In this document: positions 44,498-45,222 of the stretch, in pieces
How positions within the stretch are numbered: the stretch's first letter is position 1
How the letters are laid out: each line of letters starts with the position of its first letter
DNA from: Patescibacteria group bacterium
Lineage (GTDB): Bacteria > Patescibacteriota > Patescibacteriia > Patescibacteriales > JAQTRU01
NCBI GenBank assembly: GCA_028711415.1
Contig: JAQTSG010000003.1
Span: forward strand, 1-45,222
Length of the DNA stretch: 45,222 nucleotides
Direction: 5' to 3'
Program-made: the position numbers and the translations under genes
Notes under the pieces: generated by a model
The model's database searches: none
What the model was told of the DNA's origin: nothing
The model's input: only the letters and a program-made list of their open reading frames with translations

Positions 44498-45043
44498 ATG
44501 GAAGGTTTAAAACAAAATCAGGTAAAATTTATATCGCTAAAAAACGCGAAAAAGTTGATTTTTTCGCTAATTTTAGTTTTTTTGTTTGATTTTTTCCTTT
44601 TCCCTATGCCGGCTTTAGCTTTAGAGGCGGCGGAAGAGGCAAAAACCCAAGAAATGCTGGCCGAGATCGCTTTAGAGGAGATAAATGAGCCAGGCCAGGT
44701 TATTGTTAATCATTTGCCGGAGAATGACGTTTGGGCAGTAGAGAGAGTGGTCCAAAGAGTTATTACTGCTTATAATTCGGAAGTCGGGCAATGCGACGAT
44801 TCTCCCTGCATTACGGCTAATGGGTTTAATGTCTGCGAGCATGGAGAAGAAGACACAATCGCGGCTAATTTTTTAAAGTTTGGGACTAAGGTGAGAATTC
44901 CGGAATTATTCGGGGATAAAATTTTTGTGGTAAGGGACAGAATGAATTCCAAATTTGCTAACAGAGTTGATGTTTGGATGGTTGAAAAGCAGGATGCCCG
45001 AAAATTTGGCGAAAAATTAGCCAAAATTGAGATTTTAAGGTAA
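44498..45043 (+). CDS. 3D-domain (double-psi beta-barrel) secreted protein
   Basis: 181 aa. Signal segment (LIFSLILVFLFDFFLFPMPALA), a helical linker, then the 3D domain: VITAYNSEVGQCDDSPCITANG, ANFLKFGTKVRIPELFGDKIFVVRDRM and NRVDVWMVEKQDARKFG, in which D residues of VRDRM and VDVWM are the family's conserved Asp. The fold is that of MltA/RlpA-like peptidoglycan lytic proteins; here it may trim cell wall around surface assemblies. No Shine-Dalgarno; the start is close behind a hairpin. Confidence 0.88.
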   Translation: MEGLKQNQVKFISLKNAKKLIFSLILVFLFDFFLFPMPALALEAAEEAKTQEMLAEIALEEINEPGQVIVNHLPENDVWAVERVVQRVITAYNSEVGQCDDSPCITANGFNVCEHGEEDTIAANFLKFGTKVRIPELFGDKIFVVRDRMNSKFANRVDVWMVEKQDARKFGEKLAKIEILR

Positions 45044-45079
45044 TTTCTAGGACAATTGAATTGGATAATTTGGTAAATG

Positions 45080-45107
45080 CCCTTTTAAAAAGGGTTTTTA
45101 TTTTTTC
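45080..45107 (+). terminator. Terminator after the 3D-domain gene
   Basis: CCCTTTT-AAAAAGGG with TTTTTATTTTTT tail. Confidence 0.8.
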
Positions 45108-45182
45108 TAAAAAAAGAGCGAGTTTTATCCTTGTTTTTTAAAGGGAGTTCTGATATATTTATAATATAAAATAAATGTTTAT

Positions 45183-45222
45183 GGCCGGATAGCCAAGTCC
45201 CCGACATTCGTCGAGGCAGGGT
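45183..45222 (+). tRNA. Probable tRNA-Cys, 5' part, with an enlarged D loop (partial)
   Basis: GGCCGGA acceptor strand, TA, D-stem GCC, AAGT, and after 15 bases the D-stem partner GGC followed by AGGGT. This is the layout of bacterial tRNA-Cys (GCCAAGTGGTAAGGCAG), but GGTA is replaced by a 15-base sequence containing CGAC-ATTC-GTCG, a small hairpin. The window ends before the anticodon, so the identity is not proven and the gene may be broken or may carry an extended D loop. Confidence 0.5.

Overview
The window looks like part of the chromosome of a Candidate Phyla Radiation (Patescibacteria) bacterium, most likely a Parcubacteria-type lineage. The evidence is an AT-rich genome with short intergenic gaps, few Shine-Dalgarno sites in front of housekeeping genes, several tandem VirB2/TrbC-like pilin paralogs, many secreted or lipid-anchored proteins of unknown function, and short palindromic repeats that run into coding sequences. 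UGA is used as a stop (for example by the GT2 glycosyltransferase at 35128-35799), so the recoded Gracilibacteria/Absconditabacteria are unlikely. The assignment is inference; no rRNA is present.

Layout. 1-2.2 kb: the end of a DHH phosphoesterase, then trmD, khpA and rpsP on the minus strand, a rearranged version of the usual rpsP-rimM-trmD-rplS group (no rimM here; rplS is 17 kb away). 2.3-10.8 kb: a GIY-YIG ORF flanked by direct repeats, then an unusual cluster of four proteins that each end in a PEP-utilising 'swivelling' phosphohistidine domain (two alpha-helical proteins, one with an N-terminal winged helix, one fused to a HAD phosphatase), followed after a foreign-looking cassette by a stand-alone PEP-synthase-type ATP-binding domain. 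Together they look like a split dikinase: one ATP-dependent phosphoryl donor and several acceptor/carrier proteins. 10.9-14.7 kb: pnp, a NYN-domain protein and rpsO. 15.0-15.4 kb: an unidentified, highly structured ~395-nt RNA on the minus strand with a near-ideal promoter and terminator.

15.5-20.4 kb: a leaderless-looking hypothetical gene, tRNA-Asp, a DksA-type zinc-finger protein, lspA, a 48-aa ORF, tsaE, a tRNA-Val/tRNA-Leu region littered with broken tRNA halves, rplS and an archaeal-type cytidylate kinase. 20.6-26.6 kb: a short SMC protein in which I see no hinge, two surface proteins with matching promoters and terminators, and comM/yifB. 26.7-32.9 kb: an OMP-like cassette, a TrmB-type regulator, a solute-binding lipoprotein, a pilin-like protein, a RodZ-like protein, a methyltransferase and a YraN-type nuclease. 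32.9-33.4 kb: a gene-free stretch with helically phased DnaA-box-like sites and large hairpins.

33.4-45.2 kb is a cell-surface region: an Ig-like repeat protein, a GT2/GT-C glycosylation pair, a lipoprotein, an FN3 protein, seven consecutive VirB2-like pilin paralogs, a cassette lipoprotein, a 3D-domain protein and the start of a probable tRNA-Cys.

A palindromic element with the core CCCCGTTAGAAAT/ATTTCTAACGGGG recurs across the window, between genes and inside genes. In frame it adds peptides such as NPVRN or SNG to proteins. It supplies GTG start codons, interrupts TsaE, and brackets the intact tRNA-Val. The GIY-YIG ORF sits between two copies and may be linked to its spread.
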